From Sepiola atlantica (lineage: Eukaryota; Mollusca; Cephalopoda; Sepiida; Sepiolidae): a DNA stretch of 64,000 nt. A model generated the notes under the pieces. It was not told the DNA's origin. It searched no databases and was given only the letters and a program-made list of their open reading frames with translations. Below, piece after piece: positions 13,212 to 24,097 of the stretch (the first letter of the stretch is position 1; each line of letters begins with the position of its first letter). Both the position numbers and the translations under genes were made by a program. Location of the stretch: contig OY744517.1 in assembly GCA_963556195.1 (NCBI GenBank), positions 81,369,214 to 81,433,213 on the forward strand. The letters are read 5' to 3'.

Positions 13212-13508
13212 ATAGGTAAAAGTAAAGGTCGCATAGCCTGGACGCGCACGAGTGTCGTTGCCGACATCGCACACTGCCCATGGCCGTAGCGGCGGTGATT
13301 TGTTAAGAATCACTGTGTCTAGGGCACAGCATATGGAAGGCGGAGCCCATCCCTCTCCTTCCGCTGCCTTGAACCTTCCCTGAGGTTTAGTCAGGTACCC
13401 ATTTACTGCTGGGTGGACAGAGGGAGTTTTCAGACCCGAAAATTCGCATGCCGTGAGTGGGATCGAACCCAGGTCGTCCAGCCCAAAGACAAGTGCTATA
13501 ACCAGGTA
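13212..13508 (-). mobile_element. tRNA-derived SINE
   Basis: On the - strand a perfect Pol III B box (GGTTCGATCCC, within CTGGGTTCGATCCCACTCAC, about 13457-13476) is preceded by tRNA-like sequence and followed by a ~230-bp body containing GGGTACCTGACTAAACCTCA. The A box is not clear, so the head is probably truncated at 13508. Confidence 0.8.
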
Positions 13509-13641
13509 CGAAATGTTAAAATCAAGGAGTTTTCTAGATATTGTTTATTTCTGATCTCGCGGGGTTTGAAAATCGCAGTTGGCAACCCCGCCAAAAACTT
13601 GTTGGGAAATCTTCCAATAAATATATAACTGCAAAGAAAAA

Positions 13642-13748
13642 TTCAAACTAATTGTTGATACAGAGTTATCCCCTATGCGGAAGACGTTACTTTCAAACTA
13701 ATTGTTGATACAGAGTTATCCTCTATGCGGAAGACGTTACTTTCAAAG
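13642..13748. repeat. 50-bp tandem duplication
   Basis: Two units start at 13642 and 13692 and differ by one base (ATCCCCTATG versus ATCCTCTATG). The third begins TTCAAA and is cut short. Confidence 0.93.
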
Positions 13749-13919
13749 TTTGTAAAATAAAATATTTTACTTAACCATGTATGCGGTTTCATTGTACTGT
13801 TTCAAACTATGCTTTAAAATATAAATAGATAATTTAAAAATGACAATTATGTGCATTTAAATATGCGCATTTAAGTTTACTAGTAATCTTGTGGCAGTCA
13901 TAAACGCTGACATTTATTT

Positions 13920-14330
13920 AATTGCGGAGAGAAGCCCCTGTGAGGTGATTTGGCCATATAAGGACCAATCAACTTCCAAGACGCATTAATTTCAACCGCC
14001 CCTTAAAAGACTACTTCAACCCCTTTTGAAATTGCAGACAGTAGTCAACAGAGTTCCCTGGAATCAACGGAGGAGGATATCCTCTCTCCTGTCTCTATCA
14101 CCAACCCCGATCGATGCTATCTTAACTGAAAATATATTGCCTTAAGAAGACTTTCGCCAGCCAAACGTACTTTCTTACTTAATTCCTTTCTTCATCCTAA
14201 CACTAGCTTTCGCCAACCTACACCCAACGGTGTAGGTAACACAAATAAATAAGTTTCGTTGTTGTTGACGTCCGTGTTGTTACAAAATATTATAGGAGTC
14301 TGCCTTACAGTTCATGCTAAGATAGGATCC
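13920..14330 (+). repeat. LTR-like repeat, copy 2
   Basis: The start AGAGAAGCCCCTGTGAGGTG and GGACCAATCAACTTCCAAGA matches the U3-like fragment at 46150-46265 (CCAAT box included). The end carries the palindrome CCTACACCCAACGGTGTAGG at 14217-14236 and AATAAA at 14244-14249, as in the 11.6-kb copy. A TGGTGACCCC primer-binding-like sequence follows at 14339. Best read as an LTR or solo LTR. Confidence 0.55.
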
Positions 14331-14338
14331 TATAAAAA

Positions 14339-14377
14339 TGGTGACCCCGACGTGATATGAACACGCAACCTTCTGAT
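14339..14377 (-). pseudogene. 3' half of tRNA-Trp, antisense copy with CCA
   Basis: Read on the - strand this is the 3' half of a Trp tRNA (positions 38-76) including the post-transcriptional CCA. From my knowledge of the conserved animal tRNA-Trp the match is 38 of 39, and the only difference is at position 58 in the T loop. Direct repeats of 17 bp, AGATAGG[A/C]TCCTATAAA, flank it at 14320-14336 and 14378-14394. It can be read either as a retroposed tRNA half with a target duplication, or as an unusually long tRNA-Trp primer-binding site after the LTR-like repeat upstream. Confidence 0.7.
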
Positions 14378-14421
14378 AGATAGGCTCCTATAAACTCTTT
14401 ATAAATCATAGCATAAAGACG

Positions 14422-15422
14422 GATATTTGATATTCCAACTTTATCATTTTAGCTAACCCCGTGTTGGGAATATACCATTACCTTTGCACGTCGTAACCAT
14501 TTATGTGTGTATTAATTGTTTTAGCAACAAACATTCTACACGTGCGTTGAAAAGAGACAAGAATAATACAGAAGAAACAGTTGGATACAATAACATTTGA
14601 TTTATTCACAGTTTGTTGTGGGCGAACATAAAAGGTGTCTAAATACATGTAATAACTTAATATTACACAAAATGACTAAGAAATGAGTACTAAACAATAT
14701 GAAAACACACGCGTACAAAGTAGTCAATTATAAAATATGTTTGTAATTGTATCCATTTTATCTGGCGTGTTCTAAAAGGTTTTCTCTCGCAAAAAGTTGT
14801 AATAGTCATTATCAGCAAATTTATTCTGCACGCTCTCATGGAGTTCAAATATAAAGTAGTAATATTTGAGGTAGCCAATTTTGTCATGTACGTTCTGAAA
14901 GAAACTTTCTCACACTTCAAATTTTAGGGACGTCAGGGTCACCACTGAAGAGTTTAAGTTGCGTGTTCTTGCATGTCATCCCCAGATATAGAGAGGAAAT
15001 ATATGTGGTATCCATTTTCTTTGCATGGGGGCTTCTAAAAGAAACTTTCTAGCACTTAAATAAAGTATTAGGCACGTCGGCGTCACCACATATGAAGAGT
15101 AAATATTTTTGTGCTTTCCACAAAAGGGTCACCAGGTATAAAGAGGAATATTTGATATTCCAACTTTATCCTTTTAACTGACGACGTATTGGAAACATTG
15201 TCTTCGTTGATTATAGCCATGTTCGTGTGTATTAATTGTTTTATCAAAAAATATACAACACGTGCGTCAGAAAAAAAACCCAAAGATAATATAGAAGAAA
15301 CGGGTGGAGAGAATAACATTTTATTTATTCGCAGTTTGTCGTGGACGACTATAAAGGGGGTTTAGAGACATGAAATGATATAAACAGTAGACAAAAATGA
15401 CTAAGAAATGAGTCCTAAACAA
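14422..15422 (-). repeat. LTR-like direct repeats with TGGTGACC sites
   Basis: Segments 14422-14695 and 15145-15422 are diverged direct repeats (shared TTTGATATTCCAACTTTATC, TGTGTATTAATTGTTTTA, AATGACTAAGAAATGAGT). A second pair, near 14900-14960 and 15042-15105, holds GAAACTTTCT and GTCACCA. On the - strand, TGGTGACC starts near 15136, 15090 and 14943. The 15090 site extends to TGGTGACGCCGACGTGCC, close to a tRNA-Trp primer-binding site. This suggests rearranged LTR ends of a - strand element. No coding domain is visible. Confidence 0.55.
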
Positions 15423-15508
15423 AGAGGTGTCCTCATTACAATAAGAAAATATACGCGTTGCCGAGGCAATAAAATAGAGCAATGTGCAAATGCATTGACT
15501 ATCTAAAT

Positions 15509-16106
15509 CATGGGCGGGCAACCTTTTCAGAGTGATGGCCAGATGAGACTTTTGGAAGGAGATCGCGGGCCGGAATGAAAAACGAAACCTCAGAATTACT
15601 ATATTTTGTTTACATGAATAAATTGTACAAAAATTGCATTGAAAACTCTACAAATCTGATAATTTTCTCAAGAGACTTCTGTATGTGATGTTATAAAAGG
15701 CGCTGCCGAAGAGTAATTTTGGAATCATAAAAAATAATGACGGGGGAAGTAGCAAGTTGATCCAGCATTCGTTTTGACACACCTCACATAAGTTCTATGT
15801 TTCATGCCTTTTCCTCGTCTCTCGTTTCCTCTTTGCCTCTCTCTTTCTCTTTTTCTATTTTTATCTCTTAATAGTTAAAGAAAAATGAAATATACATGCA
15901 TCAGCACTCGCTGATATTCATACATTTTTATTCCACTGTAAATCTTAATTGAAACCTACTTTTACGTCTATGTCACAAAATGATATGAGTTTTACTGGGA
16001 GGTCGGCGGGCCAAATTGCAATAATAAAGCATAGCAGGGTGGCGGGCCGGACGCTAAGCCTTCGTGGGCTGGATGTGGCCCGTGGGCCGGAGGTTGCCCG
16101 CCCCTG
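15509..16106. mobile_element. hAT-type miniature element with 8-bp TSD
   Basis: Terminal inverted repeats CATGGGCGGGCAACCT and CAGGGGCGGGCAACCT (15 of 16 match) bound a 598-bp non-coding element. A perfect 8-bp target duplication ATCTAAAT lies at 15501-15508 and 16107-16114. GGGCGGGCAACCT-type ends and 8-bp duplications are hallmarks of hAT transposons; no transposase is encoded. Confidence 0.95.
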
Positions 16107-16261
16107 ATCTAAATTAAAGGTTTTTCAGAGGTGGCATATTTCACAGAGAAACATGTACGACAAACTCGTGACTTTATCAGAATAAATAACCTGACAAAAA
16201 AATTCACGTGCACGACAACTGTTTCATTTCTAAATTAAATTGAATTGATATTTTCATACTT

Positions 16262-16340
16262 GGCACGGTGGTCTTAGGTTAATGAGCGAAGGTCTTAAAT
16301 ACAGACATTGTGAACTCGAACCTCGGCAGATATCGAATTA
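16262..16340 (+). mobile_element. Possible tRNA-derived SINE head
   Basis: GGCACGGTGGTCTTAGGTTA and GAACTCGAACCTCGGCAG have the spacing and look of degraded A and B boxes. Only about 7 of 11 B-box positions match, so this is tentative. Confidence 0.3.
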
Positions 16341-16744
16341 GTTTTTTTCTGATTTCGTGCCAACTTTAAATTAGTCTATCTTAAACAATTTCTAGAATTT
16401 TACTTTCCTTTCTTTTTCCATTTTTTTCTTTATTAAACATATTTTACGGAAATAATAACTTTTCTTTAGACTTCTTTGAACAAAGATAACACATTCTTAT
16501 TTAGTTTTTTTTTTTTAACATGGGACTGCAAATACGGATATTTGCCGCTTCTTATTTATAAAATATCGCCAGCAATAGACTTTAATACAGTTTGCACAAT
16601 TTATTTTTATAAAAAAGGCAATGAAATGACAGCTGTTAATATCTTTCTATATAAATATATTTAAGATTAAAAAAGCAGCTTGTAACATATTGCAAGTAAA
16701 ACTACTCTCGGGTAACACCAGGTCGGGAGAGCTAGTTGTGTGAT
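16341..16744. other. AT-rich intergenic stretch
   Basis: Nothing recognised. Confidence 0.5.
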
Positions 16745-17118
16745 ACTATTTATTTACTCCTCTCCAGGAGTTAGGCACAAGGGCAGTTTTATCTTACTCC
16801 CGCAAGTAAGATGTGACCTAAGGTCGGGTCGGGAAAGTGGGGTTTGAAAAGCCAGCGCCCGAGAGGTGAGCACTCTGGCCATTAAAAATTGCCTGGGCAG
16901 CCCCGTCGGCATTCCTCGGTAGGGGCGCCTCAGGCAGTAAGCAATAAACTTACTCCTCCCCAAAGAGGGGAGGCGAACCCTGGGAGGGTGAACCTCCTAG
17001 AACTGCACAGGACAGACCCATAGACCGGCATAAATCAAGCCCCGAAGGCCGAGATGATACCAGTTTTTGGGGTGTAGTATCCATCGGAACAGATACTACA
17101 CTTTGATCATGGCCAAAA
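16745..17118 (-). mobile_element. U2-headed SINE, long form, copy 2
   Basis: Reverse-strand copy. The tail CTCCTCTCCAGGAGTTAGGC lies at about 16757 and the U2 head (TACTACACTTTGATCATGGC) at 17094-17113. It is full length, with the head mutated at GGCCATGATC. The reverse-strand frame covering the body (16754-16963) is shared by other copies and is not evidence of coding. Confidence 0.92.
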
Positions 17119-18824
17119 ATCGTGGCTCAGGAAGTCACTCAGTGTTGTATTCTGGGTGCCTCGGCACTAAATATAGCCCGATGTCACAAGGATCGCATGC
17201 GTCAATCGCTCCACGCCCATGCTGTGTTGAAGATCCGCAGAACTTTGGTGTTGATTCAGCTATGTCAGGAACTTAGATAAGAAGTTGATTCTGTTGGCAA
17301 CCCAAAATCAAGAAAAAATCACTGTGAAAAAATAACAAATTTTTATTGGAACACAGGTGTGTAACAATAATAAAAAGAAAAAGTTACGTTGTTCTTGTTG
17401 GGAAGAAAAAACACGTCGAGGTATCTAACTAGTGCTAAGTCTTGGTTAGGGGACTTTAAAGTTTTCTTTGGATTTTTGTCCCTTAAAGGAAGTTGAATTT
17501 GGAAAAGAATTCTCTTTAGTCCTTTGAACTTCTGTTTCTGATCAGTCGCTAACACGGCCTCTCTCCCAGTTTGTCTATCTCACTGAACTGACCGACAGCC
17601 ATCTGGCAAATTCTTCAAGTGTCAGTTCTTTTATTGGGAACTTTTACTTGCGACAAGGTTTGTGGTTCGCTCACGAATCACAATTCGCGTTACATTTTTC
17701 TGCTTTTTTATGATTGCTTGGTCAATGAAAAACCTTTATTTTACCAAAACTATGGACCCCAATATAGGGCTGGGTCTTATTCAAGAACTAGCACGCCTTA
17801 GTATCAGTTGACAGGTAATTATATTCATAAAATATGGAAAGTGTACTCTCACGACCTTTCCAATTCTTCAACATAAAATTGTTTGTCATAAAATCATTTC
17901 TTGATTGTTCTGAATTAAATTTCAGTTCTAATTTGAGAAGGTTCAAATCGTTGACAAGCCTGTCGACATCAATTATGATTTTCTTCGACTTTTGATTTCA
18001 ATATAAGAAATATAAACAATTCAATTTGAGTTCTTTCTTCCAGCTGTCATTGTTAACCGGGAAAGACAATATCTTAACGTGACCTTTTCACAATCGAAAT
18101 AAAGCTCTATCGTCCACTGTCATATCAATGCGAAAGATGACCTTTTAAATTAAATCGGTCACGAAAATAATATTCTGCGTGCTAACACTTAAATCATTTC
18201 AATTAGATTTATTCCATAATCTAATAAAACTCAACTAATTTATTAAAAACCTTAATTAATTAAAATTGCACCAGATAGTTCCTCATCGTGTCACAGTTGT
18301 ATATTTTTTAATATCCTCAATCCTTTTTAACCAAAATCATGTCTTATTTGCTGTAATTAATCAGCACTTGTTACTGTTATTATTCGCTCTCTTGCAACCA
18401 TACTAGTATATAACACGACCATAGATGAGCCTCCATGTGTTGCTACACTGACTAGTTGTTAAAGTGAGAGATTCAAAATTAAGGCTGTTTTCTTAACTTC
18501 TTCATAAATCTTAGCTGACACTCACACTTTATTTGCTTTCCTTTTTTGAAGGCAGAGGCAGACAACCAACTGGAAGTAACAGAATTAAATGTTTTTATCC
18601 AAATGACAATAAAAACAGCGAACAATAATAACAGCGAACAATAATAATAATAACAGTTTCTTTATTGAATATGAAAATATTTTATTTAATAATGTAAAAA
18701 GTTATAAAAATAATAAATGTTGTTTTTATTGTATGAATTAAAACTTTCTCAAAATAGTACACAATAATTTTTAAAACGAAAATTTATCATTTAAAACGAA
18801 AATTAAACAAACAGTCAACATTGT
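17119..18824. other. Intergenic, nothing recognised
   Basis: About 1.7 kb without repeats shared elsewhere in the window and without a supported gene. Short AAT/ACA runs occur near 18620-18655. Could hold unrecognised exons. Confidence 0.4.
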
Positions 18825-19010
18825 TTTGTTTTTTTATAAAACTTTGTTAAACTACCAATATCTCGCAGATTGAGGTCATTCAGATAAATTTTGGGATGAA
18901 AAAAAATTCAGTCTAACACTTCCGGTTGACTGGGTTGAATGAATGGAACTCTTCAATTACAATTTCTGATCACAGTGAGTGACAGCTAAACTGCAGAAGT
19001 GCCATCTTAT
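18825..19010 (-). repeat. Dispersed repeat R5, copy 1
   Basis: On the - strand it matches 57480-57677: both have GGCACTTCTG[C/T]AGT, GAAGAGTTCC and ACCGGAAGT, then a coding-like stretch giving NDLNLRDIGSL here and NEINLRDIGNL there. Conservation of the peptide with changed codons suggests the parent encoded a protein starting here. The ATG of the other copy is ATT in this one. Confidence 0.7.
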
Positions 19011-19236
19011 ATATTGTAATGCTGTCTTTCATTGTTTGAACAATTAGCCATTTTTCAATGATATATTAATGACCTATCAATACCACATATGAAAATTGTC
19101 AGCTGTACCGAATCGATATCTGAACTTTCTTGCCTACAAGCCATAATTCGATCTTTTGAATACCAGAAATATAAACAGATGATAATGTTACACAAACGGC
19201 AACATAATGACGGGTGGCTTCGGTCATAGTCTAGAG

Positions 19237-19431
19237 CAGTGCTCTTCAAACTTTTTTTGTCGCGACCCCTTTTTGGAAAAAAATTTTTTTCGTGACCCAC
19301 CAAAATTTTTCATAAATAAAAAATAAGTTTGAATATTATTTAAAAAATTCCATAGTTATAATTTTGGCGACCCCCTTTCTATGGTTACGCGACTCCCCTG
19401 GGGGTCGCGACCCCCACTTTAAAGACCTCTG
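19237..19431. mobile_element. Short hAT-type miniature element with 8-bp TSD
   Basis: Ends CAGTGCTCTTCAAACT and CAGAGGTCTTTAAAGT (inverted) bound a 195-bp element with GGTCGCGACCCCC-type subterminal sequence. A perfect 8-bp duplication GTCTAGAG sits at 19229-19236 and 19432-19439. Non-autonomous. Confidence 0.94.
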
Positions 19432-19467
19432 GTCTAGAGAACAGTGGTTGTTTAACCTGACATATAC

Positions 19468-19739
19468 GGTCCCTATTTACTTGTCTCCCCACGAGGGCAA
19501 AGTTATACACAGGGTCGGTTTTTAATGTGGGGGGAAATCTAGCTCTCCAAAAAAGAAAAAAATCTAAATTGGAACAAAAATACTTTTATAATCCCTTTGG
19601 CACTTCCTCACGAATAAAAATGTTACAGACGACAGACAATAAACTTATTCCCCCTTCCGAAAAAAAGAAGGTAATACCTGGGAGGATGGACACCAGAGAC
19701 AAAACAGATACTACATTTTGATCCGAGCCAACAGGCCGG
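19468..19739 (-). mobile_element. U2-headed SINE, short form, diverged copy
   Basis: Begins (tail side) GGTCCCTATTTACTTGTCTC and ends with a U2 head AGATACTACATTTTGATCCG AGCC. Shares its order of blocks with 30144-30362 and 36473-36687. The body differs from the long form except around the tail. Confidence 0.82.
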
Positions 19740-20771
19740 ATATACAATTTACAAGTTTGTGTTATCGTTGCATTGTTTTTCAGTCACGTTCTCATAAGTG
19801 GGTTCAATCATAGTATAGAGACAGTTGGAATATCGCACTTATTTCTCTTAGTTTTCACAAGAAAATTGGATAAAATTGATTGTTGGTCTCCCATTGTATT
19901 TCTTGTCCTAAATATATTATCCTAATTGTATTTTCGCTTTAACGTCTATAAATGTATACTTTTCATTCTAAATTTTCTCAGTGATAGCCATGTTCTTTTT
20001 GACAATTTTTAATCTCTTCATTTTTGTTTTTAAATTTGTTCAATTCTAAATAGGGAATATTCAAAGTTTGTTTTCTGCATACAATAAGTTTTTAAAAGTA
20101 AAAACATGGCCGCCAACGATTAAAACTTTGAATTACTCCTACATTCTCAACACTTTAAACATGTAAATCATAACTTTATTTCAGGAGAAGTAATATATAA
20201 CAGTTGTATGTTGATGAACTATTTTCTATCCGTGTAAGCTTATGTTCCCACACGGAGTGATTGATTTATTATCCAATGAAAAAACTCTTTGCTTGGGATC
20301 TACTTCCGTTGAACTACTTTTAAATTTTTTCCCGCTTTCTTTGCAGTTGGGTTGAAGACGTCAATCAAAGCAATTGAACTCAAGATTTCAAAGCAAGCAG
20401 ACGTGCGGCACGCCCATTTCGAGTTATTATAATGGGATATGTTGTGGTAGTCATAGGCTTCGCGCCTTCAGAAGTCTTACGTTCCAAACAAATCTTATTT
20501 CATTATACCCTGACAATTTAAACTTGGTCAAGATTTCGTTCATTTCTCAGCACACATAAATCCCCCAAAGACGCCTTGGAATTGCAATTTTATCATTTAT
20601 TAACAGACAAAAATCATAGATTGGAATCAATTTGTAGAATCGAATGTAGAAATCACTCTACACATCTATCACTTACTTATGGCGACCAGTTGAAGTGGAA
20701 AAAGATGTTTTTTCAAAGTTGCAGAGAATCAAAAATGAACAGAAAATCAGCATAAGACAAGACAGACTAAA
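19740..20771. other. Intergenic, nothing recognised
   Basis: No supported gene or repeat; mixed AT-rich sequence. Confidence 0.45.
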
Positions 20772-20892
20772 TAAATAGAAATGTGATACTTAGAATGATG
20801 AGGTGTGACGGATAGACACAAGTTGGAGCAAATAAGACATATAATGGTGGAACAAATTAAATAGTTTCACCCTTAATACAATGTATACATAC

Positions 20893-20966
<74 letters not shown>

Positions 20967-20968
20967 CA
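20772..20968 (-). repeat. Dispersed repeat R1, copy 2, with (CA)n(TA)n end
   Basis: Reverse-oriented partner of 1985-2110, ending in CA then about 60 nt of TA repeats. Confidence 0.82.
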
Positions 20969-21059
20969 CAAACACACATATATCTGTTTATCTACACAAT
21001 GTTACAATGTTATGTAATACCTGTATCAATATGGTCTGGTGAAAACTCCATATGATATA

Positions 21060-21335
21060 ATATTTTGAGAATTCTTTTCTTCTTCAGAACCGTGCTCAAC
21101 TCAAGTTCAAGCGTTAAAATGGATACGTATTGAACCGTAAGTTCCCAGCTGACTACAACAGAGTCGTTTTCAAGTCCAATGTTAACAAATTGTTGTTGAG
21201 CCGTCTTCTTGAATAATCAAATTCTGCTCAGTTTCAACCATCATTACTAATCCTCAAGGTGTTGTCTCACCGTTCATCTGACAAACTCAGAAACCCTTAT
21301 TCTCGAGTGGCCTTTGGGCCCTGATAGACGGTGAC
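21060..21335 (+). mobile_element. LINE family B, 3' end fragment 1
   Basis: Last ORF2 codons (GACTACAACAGAGTCGTTTT then CAAGTCCAATGTTAACAAAT) and the 3' UTR ending ACGGTGACTCATTTGTA. The tail GTGACTCATTAGTA-type motif is common to all family B copies in the window. The ORF part is degraded. Confidence 0.75.
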
Positions 21336-21439
21336 TCATTTGTACATTAAAAGAAAATATTTTATTAGTTACTCCTTGTAAAACATTCACAGCAAAACTC
21401 ATCTAGCTACAACCACTGTAAATATTTTTTTCTTTTTTC

Positions 21440-21735
21440 TCTCTGTTTACCTGGAGCTAAACGGAACTTTAATGAGTAGTTTCTTTCCAAGGATTACCCG
21501 TCTGTGGAACACATTACCACGGCGTTGCTACTCATCTGACTACAACATGGTCGTTTTCAAGCTCAATGTTACCAAATTCTTGTTGAGCCGTCTTCTTAAA
21601 TAATCAAATTCTACCCAGTTTCCATTATCATCGCCAATCCTCAAGGTGTCTGGCTCACTATCCACCTGACAAACTCATTCACCCTTATCCTCAGATGGCC
21701 TTTGGGCCTAGATAAGTGGTGACTTATTAGTATAA
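21440..21735 (+). mobile_element. LINE family B, 3' end fragment 2
   Basis: Encodes the C-terminal RITRLWNTLPRRCYSSDYNM block, then a 3' UTR with TGGCCTTTGGGCCTAGATAA and terminal GTGACTTATTAGTATAAA. Lies about 100 bp after fragment 1 in the same orientation. Confidence 0.82.
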
Positions 21736-21965
21736 AAAAATTAAATTATAGTCGATTTAATGTAGTTTAATTTTGCTTTTATCGTAACGGTTATGAAATT
21801 AACCAGCAAAACATTCTAAGTCAAAAAATATTTTTAAAAGTTGAAGAGAATAATAATGTAACATGTATGAGCATTGGGCAAATACATTTGTGGGAGATTG
21901 GTGTTCCTGAGATCATAAACAAGTTCTCCTATGCTAGGAATTGTTGATTATAAGTTTTATATTAT

Positions 21966-22440
21966 AATAGAAGGGCTACCCGGCGTTGTTCGGAGCAAAA
22001 GTGTAACATATTTCTATTAAAACTTCTATCTCTCTACCTTTCTCAATCCGTCTCTCTATCTTTCTCTCTTTCTTCCTCCTCCGTTTTCCCTTCTCTCTCT
22101 TCCCAACCCCCTCTTTATCTTCTGCCCAGCCCATTCCTCTCTGAACATACATCCCGCACAGACAACTTTCCTTTATATAATAGAGTCCTTGAGGAATGAG
22201 GCGGCATTTTCTTTCCAAATTAGTACATAAAATGGCTGAAAAACAAACCCCCTGACAAAACCTGGCTGAGTTGATCCCCAAAGGATGAATCTTTTTTTTA
22301 ATTCTAGATATTATTCATCCAGGGTAACGCCGATCAAGAATATACCAACTTTGTGGATATTTGTTTTGTAGTTTTTTTTTTTAACTTTTAGCTGGACATA
22401 CACACATACACACAGACAACTGCTCTTTATATAATAGATG
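21966..22440 (+). repeat. Dispersed repeat with CCCGGCGTTG start
   Basis: Starts GGGCTACCCGGCGTTGTTCG. Contains CT-rich tracts and two copies of ACAGACAACT followed by TTTATATAATAGA (about 22155-22185 and 22407-22438). A related start (GGGAGACCCGACGTTGCTCA) occurs at 44897. I know this type of repeat start from lophotrochozoan sequence but cannot classify it. Confidence 0.6.
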
Positions 22441-22559
22441 CAATTATGTTGTGACACTGTAAAGGGGCCGGAAGGAAGACACGAACTCGGAGTTTAGAGA
22501 AAACAAATATATTAAAAAAGGATAATACAACAGAGAACAAGAGTGGTTGTACGTGGTTG

Positions 22560-23500
22560 AAACATGTTTTCTGGCGTACCTTTCTTATGTGCGCAATGCC
22601 CGACTCTTCAATGTCTTTCGAATCTTGTTTAACACTTATAAATTGCTGGCAGTCTTCGGCTAATTTCTGTAATGTTAAATTTGGTTCACTTTCTAACTTG
22701 TTCAGAGCCCTACGTCTGATTTCATCGTCTTTTCCTGATACGAGTCCTTGCACGAAAATTAAGTATTTAAAGTTATCCGTGCTAAGTTCAGCTAATTTGA
22801 AATCGTCACAGTATTTATTAACGATTAACGCGACCGTTGCGTAATCTTCGCAATCTTTTTTTACTGAATTCAAACACTCCCACCGTTTGTGGAACAGGGA
22901 AGTATTAAGGCTAAATAATTTTGTTAAAAGATTAACAGCTTCAGAAAAAGTAAAGTCGCTCGTTTTTCGAGGTAAAATAAAGTCCACGAATTTAGTATGT
23001 TCGGTGGTCCCTAACTTTTGGAGCAGTAGGCGAACTTTCTTAATGTCTGCTTAATTGTCACAATCAATGTTGTATAGATTCTCATACGTTCTGAAATATG
23101 AAGCAACGGTTTTATCCTCGTCTGGGGAATAAGTGAAATTGTCAATTGCACTCCAAACGGCACTCTGAGAAAAGACATTATCGTTTTCGTTACTTTGACC
23201 CCTGTTCAACATTGCTTGTAGTGATCCTTCGATTTTTTACTTTGTTCCAGAAGTTCTTCTGTTTTTGAAGCCTTTCATCGACTTTTTTTTGTTCCAGTAG
23301 TTTTTTATTTTGTTCTAGTAGTTTTTTATTTTGTTCCAGTAGTTTTTTATTTTGTTCTAGTAGTGTTTCGTCGGCTTCTTTTTTTTGTTCTAGTAGAAGC
23401 TTTTGAAATCTTTCTTCAGTTTTCTGTTGCTGTTCTCGTTGTCTTTCTTCAGTTTTCTGTTACTGTTGCATTTGGAACTTTACTGTTTTGACATCTTCCA
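22560..23500 (-). pseudogene. Gypsy gag N-terminal region (broken)
   Basis: The gag-like polyprotein start of a Gypsy-class LTR retrotransposon. In order: ATG at about 23500; a Gln/Glu/Lys-rich coiled coil with four tandem LLEQNKK-type heptads (23275-23375); a linker (YFRTYENLYNID); then the conserved core of the DUF7083-type retroelement domain (FVDFILPRK, NTSLFHKRWECL, YCDDFKLAELSTDNF, LIFVQGLVSGKDDEIRRR, LTLQKLAEDCQ). It is interrupted by a stop near 23460, a frame change near 23225 and a stop near 23050. The longest intact piece is 22560-22987, which continues in frame into the LTR. Not functional. Confidence 0.85.
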
Positions 23501-23894
23501 TGTTTAAAATGTGTCTTTATAGAATACGGCTTTTTAGAAGTTCTTTCTTTTATATTACGCTGCTAAAATCACTTTTTTAGTACGCTTTTCACGTAACCTT
23601 AAATGTCCGGTCAGTATTTTAGTCAACAGAAAAAAAATTAAAATACAGTTTAATTTTTTTTCTTTCGGCGGCAAGACTTTTCTCTTTTGTAGAGAAAAAA
23701 ATCATGTTAAAAATTAACACAGTGCCGGAATAGCAATAAAAAAATCACTGACTTTTCTTCTTTGAGAGAAAATAAGTTGGTATTTTACGTGTTTTTTCTT
23801 TCTGGTTCAGTTTTTAGAACTAGGACGTTGTCAGGTCTATTTGCCATTGATTTCTCCACGTTTGTCCTTTTTTAAGGCTCTCAGTAAAAACCTT

Positions 23895-24097
23895 ATAATA
23901 CTTCGTCGCCAGTTGTGGTGTCCATTTTAAGGTTCTCAAGAATCCCTTGCTGTAACCTCGTGACCAGTTGATGTGAGATCCTTTTTAAGGTTCTCAAGAA
24001 TCCCTTAATGTAGTTGTTGTGTTCGGTGTGAGTTCGAAATCCCATGTCGCCAGTTGTTGTGTCCGGTGTAAGTTCGAAATACCTCGTCGCCAATTGT
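23895..24097 (-). repeat. Reiterated primer-binding-site leader
   Basis: CGTCGCCA[A/G]TTGTTGTG-type blocks occur at about 23905, 24045 and 24083, plus a diverged CGTGACCAGTTGATGTG near 23957. TTAAGGTTCTCAAGAATCCC is duplicated at 23929 and 23980. The LTR/primer-site junction seems to have been copied several times within the leader. Confidence 0.7.

Noticed and set aside
14339..14377. Functional tRNA-Trp gene
   Set aside because: Only the 3' half is present, with CCA encoded and no 5' half or A box.
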